A stretch of 64,000 nt of DNA from SVQP01 sp045658965 (GTDB lineage Bacteria > Bacillota > Clostridia > Oscillospirales > CAG-272): positions 1-64,000 of the forward strand of contig JAZOVZ010000025.1 in the NCBI GenBank assembly GCA_045658965.1, written 5' to 3'. Shown one piece after another: positions 49,297 through 56,610 of this stretch. Below the pieces are notes generated by a model, which worked only from the letters and a program-made list of their open reading frames with translations, had not been told where the DNA came from and searched no databases. A program made the position numbers and the translations under genes. Position 1 is the first letter of the stretch. Each line of letters starts with the position of its first letter.

Positions 49297-50601
49297 ATGA
49301 TCAGCGCAAGCATCGATTTTTCCAAGGTAACGGGGAGCATTAAGCCCTTGCACGGTGTCAATAACGCACCCGAGCCGGATTGCGAGCAGGGATACTGTAA
49401 CGTGCTGCAAAACGCGGGCATTCCGTTCGTGCGTTTGCACGATATGGGCGGACACTACGCAGCGGCAAGATACGTGGATATTGCCAACGTGTTTCCCGAT
49501 TTTGAAAAAGACCCCGCTGATCCCGCAAGCTATGATTTTGCCTTTACGGATTGGCTGATTTCGGATATTTACAGACAGGGCAGTGAGGTGGTGTATCGCC
49601 TTGGCTGCAGCATCGAGCCCGAGCACTTTATCAAGCCGCGCAATATCATTCCGCCCACGGATAATTTCAAATGGGCACGCATTTGCGAGGGCATCATTCG
49701 CCACTACAACCAGGGGTGGGCTGACGGTTATCACTTCGGCATTCGCTATTGGGAGATCTGGAACGAGCCGGACAATACCCCGGAAATTGCGGACAACCCC
49801 ATGTGGAAGGGCACGCCCGAGCAGTATTATGCGCTTTACGAGGTGACCTCGCGCCACCTAAAGGCTTGTTTCCCCGAGCTGATGATCGGCGGCTACGGCA
49901 GCTGCGGCTTTTACGCGGTGCTGGGCGGTTACGTCAAGGCGGCAAACAGCTCCGAGAGAACCGAGCATTTCATTGACTTTTTGCACGGCTTTCTTGCGCA
50001 CATCCGCGCGACCGATTGCCCCTTGGACTTTTTCTCGTGGCATTCCTATGCCGATGCCGCAAGCAACGTGATCTTTGCAGAGTATGCACGCAAGACCTTG
50101 GATGAGTACGGCTATACGCACACCGAAATGCACCTCAACGAGTGGAATCCCGGGCGTGACGTGCGCGGCACGACGCAGGATCTGGCAAATATTGCCCAGA
50201 TGCTTTGCCGCATGCACCCGACCGATCTGCGCGTCATGAATTACTACGATGCGCAGCCGTGGTCGACCTATGCCGGCGTGTACGATGCAAACAAGCGCAC
50301 GGTAGCTCCCGCGTATTACGCGTTCGTGTACTATAACGAGCTTTACAAGCTGGGCTCTTGTGCCGAAATGGCAGGGGAGTGTGCCGACATGCTTGCAGCA
50401 ACTGACGGCAAAACGGGGGCTGTGCTGATCTCTAACCCCGATGCTGCCGAGCGCGAGATCGAGCTGACCTTGTCGGGGCTTTTGGGAAAGGTGACCCTGC
50501 ACCAAACCGCGGCAGACTGCACGCAGATCACGACCGAGCTTGGAAATACGACGCATATTACAGTACCCGCGCAGACTGCGGTGCTGCTGACAATTGCATA
50601 A
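49297..50601 (+). CDS. GH39-family glycoside hydrolase
   Basis: A 434-residue retaining glycosidase of the GH39 type (beta-xylosidase / alpha-L-iduronidase group). The acid/base Glu is in RYWEIWNEPDNTPE and the nucleophile Glu in MHLNEWNPG; FVRLHDMGGHY and DFFSWHSYAD are typical barrel segments. A C-terminal beta-sandwich (VLISNPDAAEREIELTL) follows. It is shorter than typical ~500-residue xylosidases and has no signal peptide, so it probably acts on imported oligosaccharides. AAAGGCGG precedes ATG 49297. Monocistronic. Confidence 0.83.
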   Translation: MISASIDFSKVTGSIKPLHGVNNAPEPDCEQGYCNVLQNAGIPFVRLHDMGGHYAAARYVDIANVFPDFEKDPADPASYDFAFTDWLISDIYRQGSEVVYRLGCSIEPEHFIKPRNIIPPTDNFKWARICEGIIRHYNQGWADGYHFGIRYWEIWNEPDNTPEIADNPMWKGTPEQYYALYEVTSRHLKACFPELMIGGYGSCGFYAVLGGYVKAANSSERTEHFIDFLHGFLAHIRATDCPLDFFSWHSYADAASNVIFAEYARKTLDEYGYTHTEMHLNEWNPGRDVRGTTQDLANIAQMLCRMHPTDLRVMNYYDAQPWSTYAGVYDANKRTVAPAYYAFVYYNELYKLGSCAEMAGECADMLAATDGKTGAVLISNPDAAEREIELTLSGLLGKVTLHQTAADCTQITTELGNTTHITVPAQTAVLLTIA

Positions 50602-50653
50602 GAAAAGAGCCGATGCAAAGGCGTTGTGTTCCTAAGGACACAACGCCAACTCT

Positions 50654-50822
50654 ATTCGCCTCTGGCGAGTTATATTGCTTCGCAGTGATATTTGGACTTC
50701 GTCCAAGTGATATTCGCTTCGCGAGTTTAGGTGGCGAATAGAATATCACTGCAAGGCGAAGCCTCTGCAATATCACTTTTGCGGTAGCAAAAATATCACG
50801 CTGTCGAAGACAGCATATCACT
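50654..50822. repeat. Linker-hairpin array B (GTGATAT / ATATCAC)
   Basis: Forward linkers GTTATAT (50669) and GTGATAT (50685, 50707) separate hairpins such as TTGGAC-ttc-GTCCAA and TCGC-ttc-GCGA. After a central segment (50725-50742) the linker becomes ATATCAC at 50743, 50770, 50793 and 50815, with hairpins TTTTGC-ggta-GCAAAA and GCTGTC-gaa-GACAGC between. TATTCGC (50711) and GCGAATA (50734) can also pair across the centre. The rest of the gap to 50921 holds a CACCACCAT-t-ATGGTGGTG hairpin near 50861 and no gene. Confidence 0.75.
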
Positions 50823-50921
50823 AAAAACTATCGGGAAGTGCGCACTTACGCACCACCATTATGGTGGTGCGATTATTCAACTATCAGTAGAAAATGAATA
50901 GTCTATTCAAAAAGAAGGTTA

Positions 50922-50950
50922 TTGAACATTCCTCCTTGATGTAGTATAAT
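50922..50950 (+). promoter_or_regulatory. Promoter of the XRE-methyltransferase gene
   Basis: TTGAAC, 17-nt spacer, TATAAT; no extended -10. Confidence 0.72.
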
Positions 50951-50979
50951 ATAATTGTATCCAAAAGGAGGTCGTGCTT

Positions 50980-51795
50980 ATGAATATCGGTAAAATTATA
51001 ACAGATAAGCGAAAGTCGCTCGGATTAACTCAACAGGCGTTGGCAGAAAAACTCAACATTTCTTTTCAAGCCGTTTCAAAATGGGAAAATGGTACTTCTT
51101 ATCCCGACGTTACTATTCTCCCCATGCTTGCAACTACTCTTAAGGTTTCTATAGACTCCTTGCTTGGATATTCCTTGCAATCGCTAACCGAATATGACAA
51201 GCGATATGATATGGAGGGCTATTATTGGGGCTTGTCACCCAACCATCTTTGTTATGAGATTATGCGTCTCAAGCCTCCAACCACACCATATAAAGTGCTT
51301 GATTTAGGGTGCGGTGAGGGTAAGGATGCTGTTTTCCTCGCAAGAAATGGATATAATGTAACTGCCTTTGACATCTCGGAACAAGGCTTATCAAAGGCAC
51401 GTGAGCTTGCCGATCACTGTGGTGTTAAAATGGATTTTTTCAAAGCAGATATCCGTGATTTTAGACTTGAAACAGATTTTGATATCATTTTTTCGAGCGG
51501 AGTGTTTCATTATATACCGCAAGAACAACGTAAAAGTGTCATTGATAGCTTGAAGATGCACACTGTGGCAAACGGAATAAATGTCATAAATGTTTTTGTT
51601 AGAAAGCCATTCATTCCATTACCGCCCGATATCGAAGAAAGCGAAATCGCCGCCGGAGATTGGAAATCCGGAGAGTTATTTACGTACTATCACGATTGGT
51701 TGTTCGAAAAAAATGAGGAAAAAATTTTTGATTGTAACAGCAGTGGAGTTCCTCATAAGCATTGTATGGACATAATAATTGCAGAAAAGGTTTAA
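50980..51795 (+). CDS. XRE-type HTH fused to a TehB-like SAM methyltransferase
   Basis: A 271-residue fusion. Residues ~1-65 are a Cro/CI-type HTH (GKIITDKRKSLGLTQQALAEKLNISFQAVSKWENG). Residues ~100-270 form a class I methyltransferase with motif I VLDLGCGEGKDAVFLARNGYNVTAFDIS, a DIRDF segment and FDIIFSSGVFHYIP, closest in style to TehB-type enzymes. Base composition is visibly more AT-rich and codon use (many AAA, ATT, GAA) unlike the neighbours, which suggests recent transfer. AAGGAGG lies 8 nt before ATG 50980. It may sense a toxic oxyanion or metabolite; that is inference. Confidence 0.87.
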   Translation: MNIGKIITDKRKSLGLTQQALAEKLNISFQAVSKWENGTSYPDVTILPMLATTLKVSIDSLLGYSLQSLTEYDKRYDMEGYYWGLSPNHLCYEIMRLKPPTTPYKVLDLGCGEGKDAVFLARNGYNVTAFDISEQGLSKARELADHCGVKMDFFKADIRDFRLETDFDIIFSSGVFHYIPQEQRKSVIDSLKMHTVANGINVINVFVRKPFIPLPPDIEESEIAAGDWKSGELFTYYHDWLFEKNEEKIFDCNSSGVPHKHCMDIIIAEKV

Positions 51796-51798
51796 TAC

Positions 51799-51832
51799 AA
51801 AAGCCTCAGCAGATTTGAACTGCCGAGGCTTT
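51799..51832. terminator. Hairpin between convergent genes
   Basis: AAAGCCTCAGCAG and CTGCCGAGGCTTT pair around ATTTGAA with one mismatch; weak T-tract on the plus side and A/T on the minus side, so it may serve both convergent genes. Confidence 0.7.
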
Positions 51833-51888
51833 AACTATTCAAAACTGTCCTTTAGCATCCAAGGCCAACTCATCGGCTCTTTTTGCGA

Positions 51889-52572
51889 TTATTGATCATT
51901 GGTGACGTCACCGCTGCCTTCAAGCGAGATCGGCTCACCAAGATAGGTGGGTGCAGGCTTGAAGAGGGAATAGCCCATATCCTTGATGCGCGCGAGTACC
52001 TCGCGCACATCTCTTTTGGTCTGCCCGGAATAGCTGCGCAGATCGGCACTGACGCCATAAGCCTCGATCCCCAGGGCGTTGGCAACGTAAAGCGCGCGGT
52101 GCAGGTGGTATTGTTGCGTGACAATGACGATCTTCTTAGCACCAAAGATCTCCTTGGCGCGATAGATCGACTCATAGGTTGAAAATCCCGCGTGATCCAT
52201 GAATATGTCCTCACTCGGCACGCCCGCGTCGATGGCGCAGGCTTTCATGGTATTCACCTCGTCGTATTCCTTTTGCCCGTGGTCGCCGCTCATAAGCAGC
52301 TTGGGAGAAGTGCCGTTTTGGTAAAGCGTTACACCGACCGAGATGCGGTCTGCAAGCATGTCGCTGGGCGTGCCGTCGGCTTTGACAAGGCAGCCAAGCA
52401 CTATAATGCAATCCACGCCGTCAAGCTCCGAAGCCTGTTCGGGGGAAAGGATCTGATCCGCGGTGCTGCCTTTGACGTGCCCGTTGGCAAGCAGCAGGGC
52501 AGATGCGCCAAGCAGCCCGGTGCATACAAGGCAGGAGATGATTATGATAATGATTTTGAAATGTTTTTTCAT
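51889..52572 (-). CDS. YdcF/SanA-like DUF218 membrane protein
   Basis: A 227-residue protein with one N-terminal TM helix (residues ~6-30, IIIIIISCLVCTGLLGASALLLA) and an extracytoplasmic DUF218 domain. Family motifs: DCIIVLGCLVKADGTPSDMLADRI, LLMSGDHGQKEYDEVNTM, STYESIYRAKEIF, VTQQYHLHRALYVA. Such proteins are linked to envelope integrity and peptidoglycan or polysaccharide metabolism; the chemistry is unknown. An AGAGGT ribosome site precedes ATG 52572. No clear promoter is seen. Confidence 0.88.
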   Translation of the reverse strand: MKKHFKIIIIIISCLVCTGLLGASALLLANGHVKGSTADQILSPEQASELDGVDCIIVLGCLVKADGTPSDMLADRISVGVTLYQNGTSPKLLMSGDHGQKEYDEVNTMKACAIDAGVPSEDIFMDHAGFSTYESIYRAKEIFGAKKIVIVTQQYHLHRALYVANALGIEAYGVSADLRSYSGQTKRDVREVLARIKDMGYSLFKPAPTYLGEPISLEGSGDVTNDQ

Positions 52573-52679
52573 GTGGACCTCTTAAATATATGTCAGCGTA
52601 GTACCTTGTTTCTGCTTAAGTTTTACATTAGCCAACGCTATCGTTTTTTGTGGATAAGCATCAGAAAGGATACGCGATG

Positions 52680-52837
52680 CAAAGGCGTCCCCCGAGGGGA
52701 AGCTGTCGCGCAGCGACTGAAGGGGATTTGCGGGCAAAACGGTGCGGTTGACTGCTTGGGTATAACACTATTGATCCAAAGTATTCGCACTCCCCTTCAG
52801 TCGCTTCGCGCCAGCTTCCCCCCGGGGGACGCCTTTG
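52680..52837. mobile_element. MITE-like element with ~46-bp inverted repeats
   Basis: Left arm (52680-52725) begins CAAAGGCGTCCCCCG and ends GCGACTGAAGGGG; the right arm (52792-52837) is its near-perfect reverse complement. The ~66-bp centre has no gene. Each arm has an internal CGCG-centred palindrome. The surrounding 52.58-53.02 kb stretch contains no gene; a partial GTAGGGG unit (TCGCCCCTACAGG) is at about 52934. Confidence 0.75.
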
Positions 52838-53022
52838 TAGCGCAAACCCGCCTTTATGCATATCCGTTTCAAATAATGCACCTAATATCTTGGTGTAGTG
52901 CAGTAATAGTAAAGTTTTAGTCGAAACATGGTCGCCCCTACAGGTTTTATGTTATCATTCTACCACACCCCCGCCTGCAATGCAAGCGCATTTTGTGAAT
53001 TTTCGTGACCTCCCGTCACGTG

Positions 53023-53051
53023 TTGACAGAACGCGCGATTTTTGGTATAAT
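53023..53051 (+). promoter_or_regulatory. Promoter of the sugar transferase operon
   Basis: TTGACA, 17-nt spacer, TATAAT with TGG extended -10. Confidence 0.85.
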
Positions 53052-53083
53052 ACAAAGGAATACACAAAAAGGGGGAAAAGGCA

Positions 53084-53620
53084 ATGTACCGCAGAGTCAA
53101 ACGCGCTTTGGATATCGTTATTTCGCTGTCTTTGCTGCTGCTTTTGTGGCTGCCCATGCTGATCATCGCTGTGCTCGTGCGCATCGATTCCCCCGGAAAA
53201 GCCATCTACAGGCAAATACGGCTTGGTCTTGACGGCAAGGAATTTACCATGCACAAACTCCGCACCATGTACGTGGGCGAGCAGCGTGTGACGCGAATGG
53301 GAAGGCTGCTGCGCGGTTTTGCGGACGAGCTGCCGCAGCTGTGGGACGTGCTGCGAGGAGAGATGTCGCTGGTCGGTCCGCGCCCTGTGCTGCCGGACGA
53401 GCCCATGCCGCTTGGCGAGTTTACCCCTGAGCAGCGTAAAATGTTTTCGGTGCGCCCCGGCATCACGGGCTGGGCGCAGGTCAACGGGCGCAGAGCCGTG
53501 CCGTGGAACGAGCGCATTGACATGAACGTGTGGTATGCACAAAATCTCTCGCTGACGCTGGATATTAAGATCCTTATCATGACCGTGCGCACCGTGCTTT
53601 CGGGTAAGGATAACGAATGA
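53084..53620 (+). CDS. Short bacterial sugar transferase (polyprenyl-phosphate type)
   Basis: A 178-residue monotopic phosphoglycosyl transferase that loads a sugar-1-phosphate on undecaprenyl phosphate. The N-terminal hydrophobic re-entrant helix (LDIVISLSLLLLLWLPMLIIAV) is followed by IDSPGKAIYRQIRLGLDGKEF, MHKLRTM, the active-site region FADELPQLWDVLRGEMSLVGPRP and RPGITGWAQVNGR. The length matches the minimal catalytic domain without the four-TM extension of WbaP. It begins an operon with an acyltransferase, suggesting surface glycan synthesis; other glycan genes are not in the window. Confidence 0.92.
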   Translation: MYRRVKRALDIVISLSLLLLLWLPMLIIAVLVRIDSPGKAIYRQIRLGLDGKEFTMHKLRTMYVGEQRVTRMGRLLRGFADELPQLWDVLRGEMSLVGPRPVLPDEPMPLGEFTPEQRKMFSVRPGITGWAQVNGRRAVPWNERIDMNVWYAQNLSLTLDIKILIMTVRTVLSGKDNE

Positions 53621-53641
53621 TTGACACAAAAGGAGAAAACT

Positions 53642-54847
53642 ATGACAGAGCTTACGATGAAACCGAATACGCCGACGGTGCAAGCAGAGATGCTGCCCGC
53701 GACACCGCAAAAGAGTGAGAGAAACATGGGTGTGGAGCTGTTCCGCATCGTGTCCATGATCCTTGTGATTTTGCTTCACGTCATGGGGCACGGCGGCGTG
53801 CGCCCGTATTCTACCTATCTTTCCACCAATTACGAGGTTGCGTGGTTTTTGGAAACGATCGGCTATTGCTCGGTCAACTGCTATGCCATCATTTCGGGCT
53901 TTGCCAACGTCAAGACCAAGTTCAAGTTCCGCCGCTTTATCTTTTTGTGGGTGGAGACCGTGGTTCTGATCGCTGCAATCACCGCTATCGTGCACTTCTT
54001 TGTTCCCTCGGTCGAGGTGCAAAAGGAATGGTGGATCTCAGGGCTTATGCCGCTGTCGCACCGTGAGCTTTGGTATCTGTGCGCGTATTTCTTTATGTTT
54101 CCGCTGATCCCGCTGATCAATAAAGGCTTGCTTTCGCTGAACCGCTGGCAGCACGTTGTCATCATTATTTGGCTGCAGGTGCCTGCGCTGTTCAAGCTGA
54201 TCATGCACCAGGACAATTACAGCCTTGGCGGTGGTTACACTACTATCTGGCTGATCTGCTTGTACGTCATAGGCGCGTATTTCCGCATATACGGTGCGCC
54301 CAAGTGGGCAAAGTGGTTCGTGACGCTGCCTGCGTTTTTCCTTGCCGCCTTTGTCGCGTGGTTCAAGATGATCTACATAGAAAAGCAGTACGATGCGGGT
54401 CTGATCGAAAAGGATTCTGTGACCTATCAGTACAGCGACGACCTTGTCAGCTACGTCTCTCCCTGCATGGTCATCATGGCAACCATGCTGCTGCTGTTCT
54501 TTATGCAGATCAAGATCAAGGGCAAGCCCGTTAAGCTGCTGATCGCCAATTTCGCAAAAGCAACGTGGGGCGTGTTCGTGCTGCACGTGTGCTCCGCGGG
54601 CTGGTATTGGGACGAATTGTGGCATTCTTTCAGAAAGTTTTCGGATTATCCCACGTGGAAAATGGTGCTTGCGTCCTTTGGCGCGGTGCTGGCGATCTGG
54701 TTTGTCACCTCGATTATCACGCTGTTCAAAAATTGCGTCTTTGATATCTTGTGGATCAACAAGGGCATCAATTTCCTTTGCGACCTGCCCGCAAAGCTGG
54801 TCGAGCGCATCAAAGAGAAGCGGAGCAGGGCAGAGATAGAGGAATGA
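53642..54847 (+). CDS. Acyltransferase family 3 membrane protein (OafA/WecH-like)
   Basis: A 401-residue multi-pass O-acyltransferase. MGVELFRIVSMILVILLHVMGHGG carries the conserved Arg/His pair of the family, and about ten hydrophobic helices follow with HRELWYLCAYFFMFPLIPLI. It would transfer acetyl or succinyl groups to a cell-envelope glycan. AAAGGAG precedes ATG 53642, preferred over the in-frame TTG at 53621. The stop codon lies inside the first linker of hairpin array C. It is cotranscribed with the sugar transferase. Confidence 0.85.
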   Translation: MTELTMKPNTPTVQAEMLPATPQKSERNMGVELFRIVSMILVILLHVMGHGGVRPYSTYLSTNYEVAWFLETIGYCSVNCYAIISGFANVKTKFKFRRFIFLWVETVVLIAAITAIVHFFVPSVEVQKEWWISGLMPLSHRELWYLCAYFFMFPLIPLINKGLLSLNRWQHVVIIIWLQVPALFKLIMHQDNYSLGGGYTTIWLICLYVIGAYFRIYGAPKWAKWFVTLPAFFLAAFVAWFKMIYIEKQYDAGLIEKDSVTYQYSDDLVSYVSPCMVIMATMLLLFFMQIKIKGKPVKLLIANFAKATWGVFVLHVCSAGWYWDELWHSFRKFSDYPTWKMVLASFGAVLAIWFVTSIITLFKNCVFDILWINKGINFLCDLPAKLVERIKEKRSRAEIEE

Positions 54848-54926
54848 AATCTGCCTTGGGCAGATGAAATCCACTATCGTGGATGAAATCGCCTTGCGAT
54901 GAAATCCGCCCAAGGGCGGATGGAGT
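54844..54926. repeat. Linker-hairpin array C (ATGAAAT)
   Basis: Four ATGAAAT linkers (54844 on) alternate with hairpins CTGCC-ttg-GGCAG, CCAC-tatc-GTGG, CGC-ctt-GCG and CCGCC-caag-GGCGG; the last linker reads ATGGAGT. The orientation does not flip, so this is half the architecture of arrays A and B. The first linker contains the stop codon of the acyltransferase gene. Confidence 0.72.
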
Positions 54927-54962
54927 CAGATAGACAGGAAAAAATCCCCTTGGGGGAAAATT

Positions 54963-54991
54963 GCATACAGATAGCCCGAAAGGGCAAAACT
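54963..54991 (+). promoter_or_regulatory. sigG: Candidate sigma-F promoter of sigG
   Basis: GCATA at 54963-54967 fits the sigma-F/G -35 pattern GYWTA-like, and GGCAAAACT at 54983-54991 fits the -10 pattern GGNNANANT, with a 15-nt spacer. Transcription would begin near 54998, inside the 5' arm of the hairpin that buries the sigG ribosome site. Motif matching by eye only. Confidence 0.55.
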
Positions 54992-55025
54992 CCCTTTGAC
55001 GAAATATGCGTCAAGGGGAGTTTTT
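54986..55025 (+). promoter_or_regulatory. Terminator-shaped hairpin sequestering the sigG Shine-Dalgarno
   Basis: AAAACTCCCTTTGACG (54986-55001) pairs with CGTCAAGGGGAGTTTT (55009-55024), 16 bp with one G-U pair, loop AAATATG, followed by five T. The 3' arm contains AAGGGGAG, the sigG ribosome site, and ATG follows directly at 55026. It can act as an intrinsic terminator and as an SD-blocking fold for read-through RNA. Confidence 0.82.
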
Positions 55026-55799
55026 ATGTATTATAACAAAGTGGAAATATGCGGGGTCAATACCGCCAAGCTGACTGTTTTGACCGACGAGCAAAAGACC
55101 GAGCTTTTGCGGCGCACCAAGGCGGGGGATGCCCAGGCCCGCCAAGAGCTGATCTACGGTAATTTGCGTTTGGTGCTGTCCATCGTGCAGCGTTTTGCCA
55201 ACCGCAAGGAGAACATGGACGATCTGTTTCAGGTGGGGTGTATTGGACTTGTCAAGGCGGTGGACAACTTTAATACCGAGCTGGACGTCAAGTTCTCAAC
55301 CTATGCCGTGCCCATGATCATTGGCGAGATACGGCGGTATTTGCGCGACAACAACACCATTCGCATCAGCCGTTCGGTGCGTGATCTTGCCTACCGTTCG
55401 TTGCAGGCAAGGGAAGAGCTGATGCGTCAGCATCAGCGTGAACCGAGCGCGCAGGAGATCGCGGACAAGATCGGAGAGAAAAAAGAGGCTGTCTTGCGCG
55501 CCATGGAGGCGGTGGTGGAGCCCATCTCGCTGTACGAGCCTGTGTACAACGAAAACGGCGACACGCTGTACGTCATCGATCAGCTCAGCGACCGCACCTC
55601 GGGAGATGAGAGCTGGCTGGAAAACATTGCGCTCAAGGAGGCAATGCGTACGCTCTCCGAGCGTGAGCGCAATATCATTGCCATGCGGTTTTACAAGAAC
55701 AAAACGCAGATGGAGATTGCCGAAGAGATCGGCATCTCGCAGGCGCAGGTCTCGCGCCTTGAAAAAGGGGCTCTTGAGAAGATACGAAAGCAAATGTAA
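55026..55799 (+). CDS. sigG: RNA polymerase sporulation sigma factor SigG
   Basis: A 257-residue late forespore sigma factor. The N-terminus MYYNKVEICGVNTAKL is diagnostic of SigG; region 2 has NLRLVLSIVQRFANR, DDLFQVGCIGLVKAVDNF and KFSTYAVPMIIGEIRRYLRDN; region 3 has VRDLAYRSLQAREEL; region 4 has IAMRFYKNKTQMEIAEEIGISQAQVSRLEK. ATG 55026 is chosen because homology begins there and AAGGGGAG lies 5 nt upstream. The usual spoIIGA-sigE neighbours are missing from the window; it sits between an acyltransferase and a prophage. Confidence 0.96.
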   Translation: MYYNKVEICGVNTAKLTVLTDEQKTELLRRTKAGDAQARQELIYGNLRLVLSIVQRFANRKENMDDLFQVGCIGLVKAVDNFNTELDVKFSTYAVPMIIGEIRRYLRDNNTIRISRSVRDLAYRSLQAREELMRQHQREPSAQEIADKIGEKKEAVLRAMEAVVEPISLYEPVYNENGDTLYVIDQLSDRTSGDESWLENIALKEAMRTLSERERNIIAMRFYKNKTQMEIAEEIGISQAQVSRLEKGALEKIRKQM

Positions 55800-55800
55800 A

Positions 55801-55884
55801 AACGGGCGAACACAGTTCGCCCCTACGGAACAACCACCATATTGATGGGACAACTCGTAGGGGCGACCTGCGGTCGCCCGTTTT
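55801..55884. repeat. Inverted pair of GTAGGGG palindromic units
   Basis: AACGGGCGAACACAGTTCGC...CCCTACGG at the left and CGTAGGGGCGACCTGCGGTC...GCCCGTT at the right form an inverted pair. It lies between the convergent sigG and repressor genes and marks the apparent left edge of the prophage. Confidence 0.72.
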
Positions 55885-55897
55885 CAATATGATTTAC

Positions 55898-56551
55898 TTA
55901 CTTAATTTCCGACTGGAACGCCACGGCTTTGCCGAGAATGTGGATCTCGTCAAGCTCGGGGCCCATAAAGACCAGCGGCTCGTACTTGGGGTTTTCGGGG
56001 GTCAGGATCAGCTTGGACTTCTCGGGGTAGTAGTATACGCGCTTGAGCGTTGCCTCGTCCTCGATGACCACGGCTGCGATCTCGCCGTTTGCCACCATGT
56101 CGCTCTTTTTGATAAATACGATATCCCCGTCCTGAATACGCGCACCGATCATGCTATCCCCCTTGGCACGCAGGCAGAAGTCTGCATCCAGATTGGTGCC
56201 CGACATGACAAAGCTGTCGTGCTGCTCGTCGGTTAAGATAGGCGTGCCGCAGGCGATCTCACCAAGCACGGGAATGCGGCGGCGTTCAATGGGGAAGATA
56301 TCGGGGTAATTCGGCACAGCCGACGCGCCTCGCTCCATGGGCACGTCGTAGCCCTCCAGCCACAGATCCGCCACGTCCAGCGCGCGTGCCAGCTTGTGCA
56401 TGGCGTCTGCCTTGGGTACGTAAATGCCGTTGGTATATTGGCTGATCCTTGCCTTGGAAAGCCCTGTGTCGCGCGCAAGATCAATGGCGCGTGTGCCGCG
56501 CAGATCCATGGCGGTGCGAAGTCTGTCTGTAAAGGTATGAATGGGTTTCAT
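55898..56551 (-). CDS. Prophage repressor: XRE HTH plus S24 peptidase (CI/LexA-like)
   Basis: A 217-residue repressor. Residues ~8-65 form a Cro/CI HTH (TRAIDLARDTGLSKARISQYTNG). The S24 domain has the self-cleavage pair Cys101-Gly102 in GEIACGTPI, nucleophile Ser133 in AKGDSMIGA and general base Lys170 in TLKRVY, so RecA-stimulated autocleavage and SOS induction are expected. It is divergent from the prophage structural operon and has its own consensus promoter. Confidence 0.92.
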   Translation of the reverse strand: MKPIHTFTDRLRTAMDLRGTRAIDLARDTGLSKARISQYTNGIYVPKADAMHKLARALDVADLWLEGYDVPMERGASAVPNYPDIFPIERRRIPVLGEIACGTPILTDEQHDSFVMSGTNLDADFCLRAKGDSMIGARIQDGDIVFIKKSDMVANGEIAAVVIEDEATLKRVYYYPEKSKLILTPENPKYEPLVFMGPELDEIHILGKAVAFQSEIK

Positions 56552-56581
56552 ATCGTGACTCCTTACTTTTTCATTATTTTC

Positions 56582-56610
56582 ATTATACAGAACAGTTTAG
56601 CAAATGTCAA
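56582..56610 (-). promoter_or_regulatory. Repressor promoter (P_RM-like)
   Basis: Minus strand: TTGACA, 17-nt spacer, TATAAT. The first operator-like motif (56594-56604) lies within its spacer. Confidence 0.85.
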
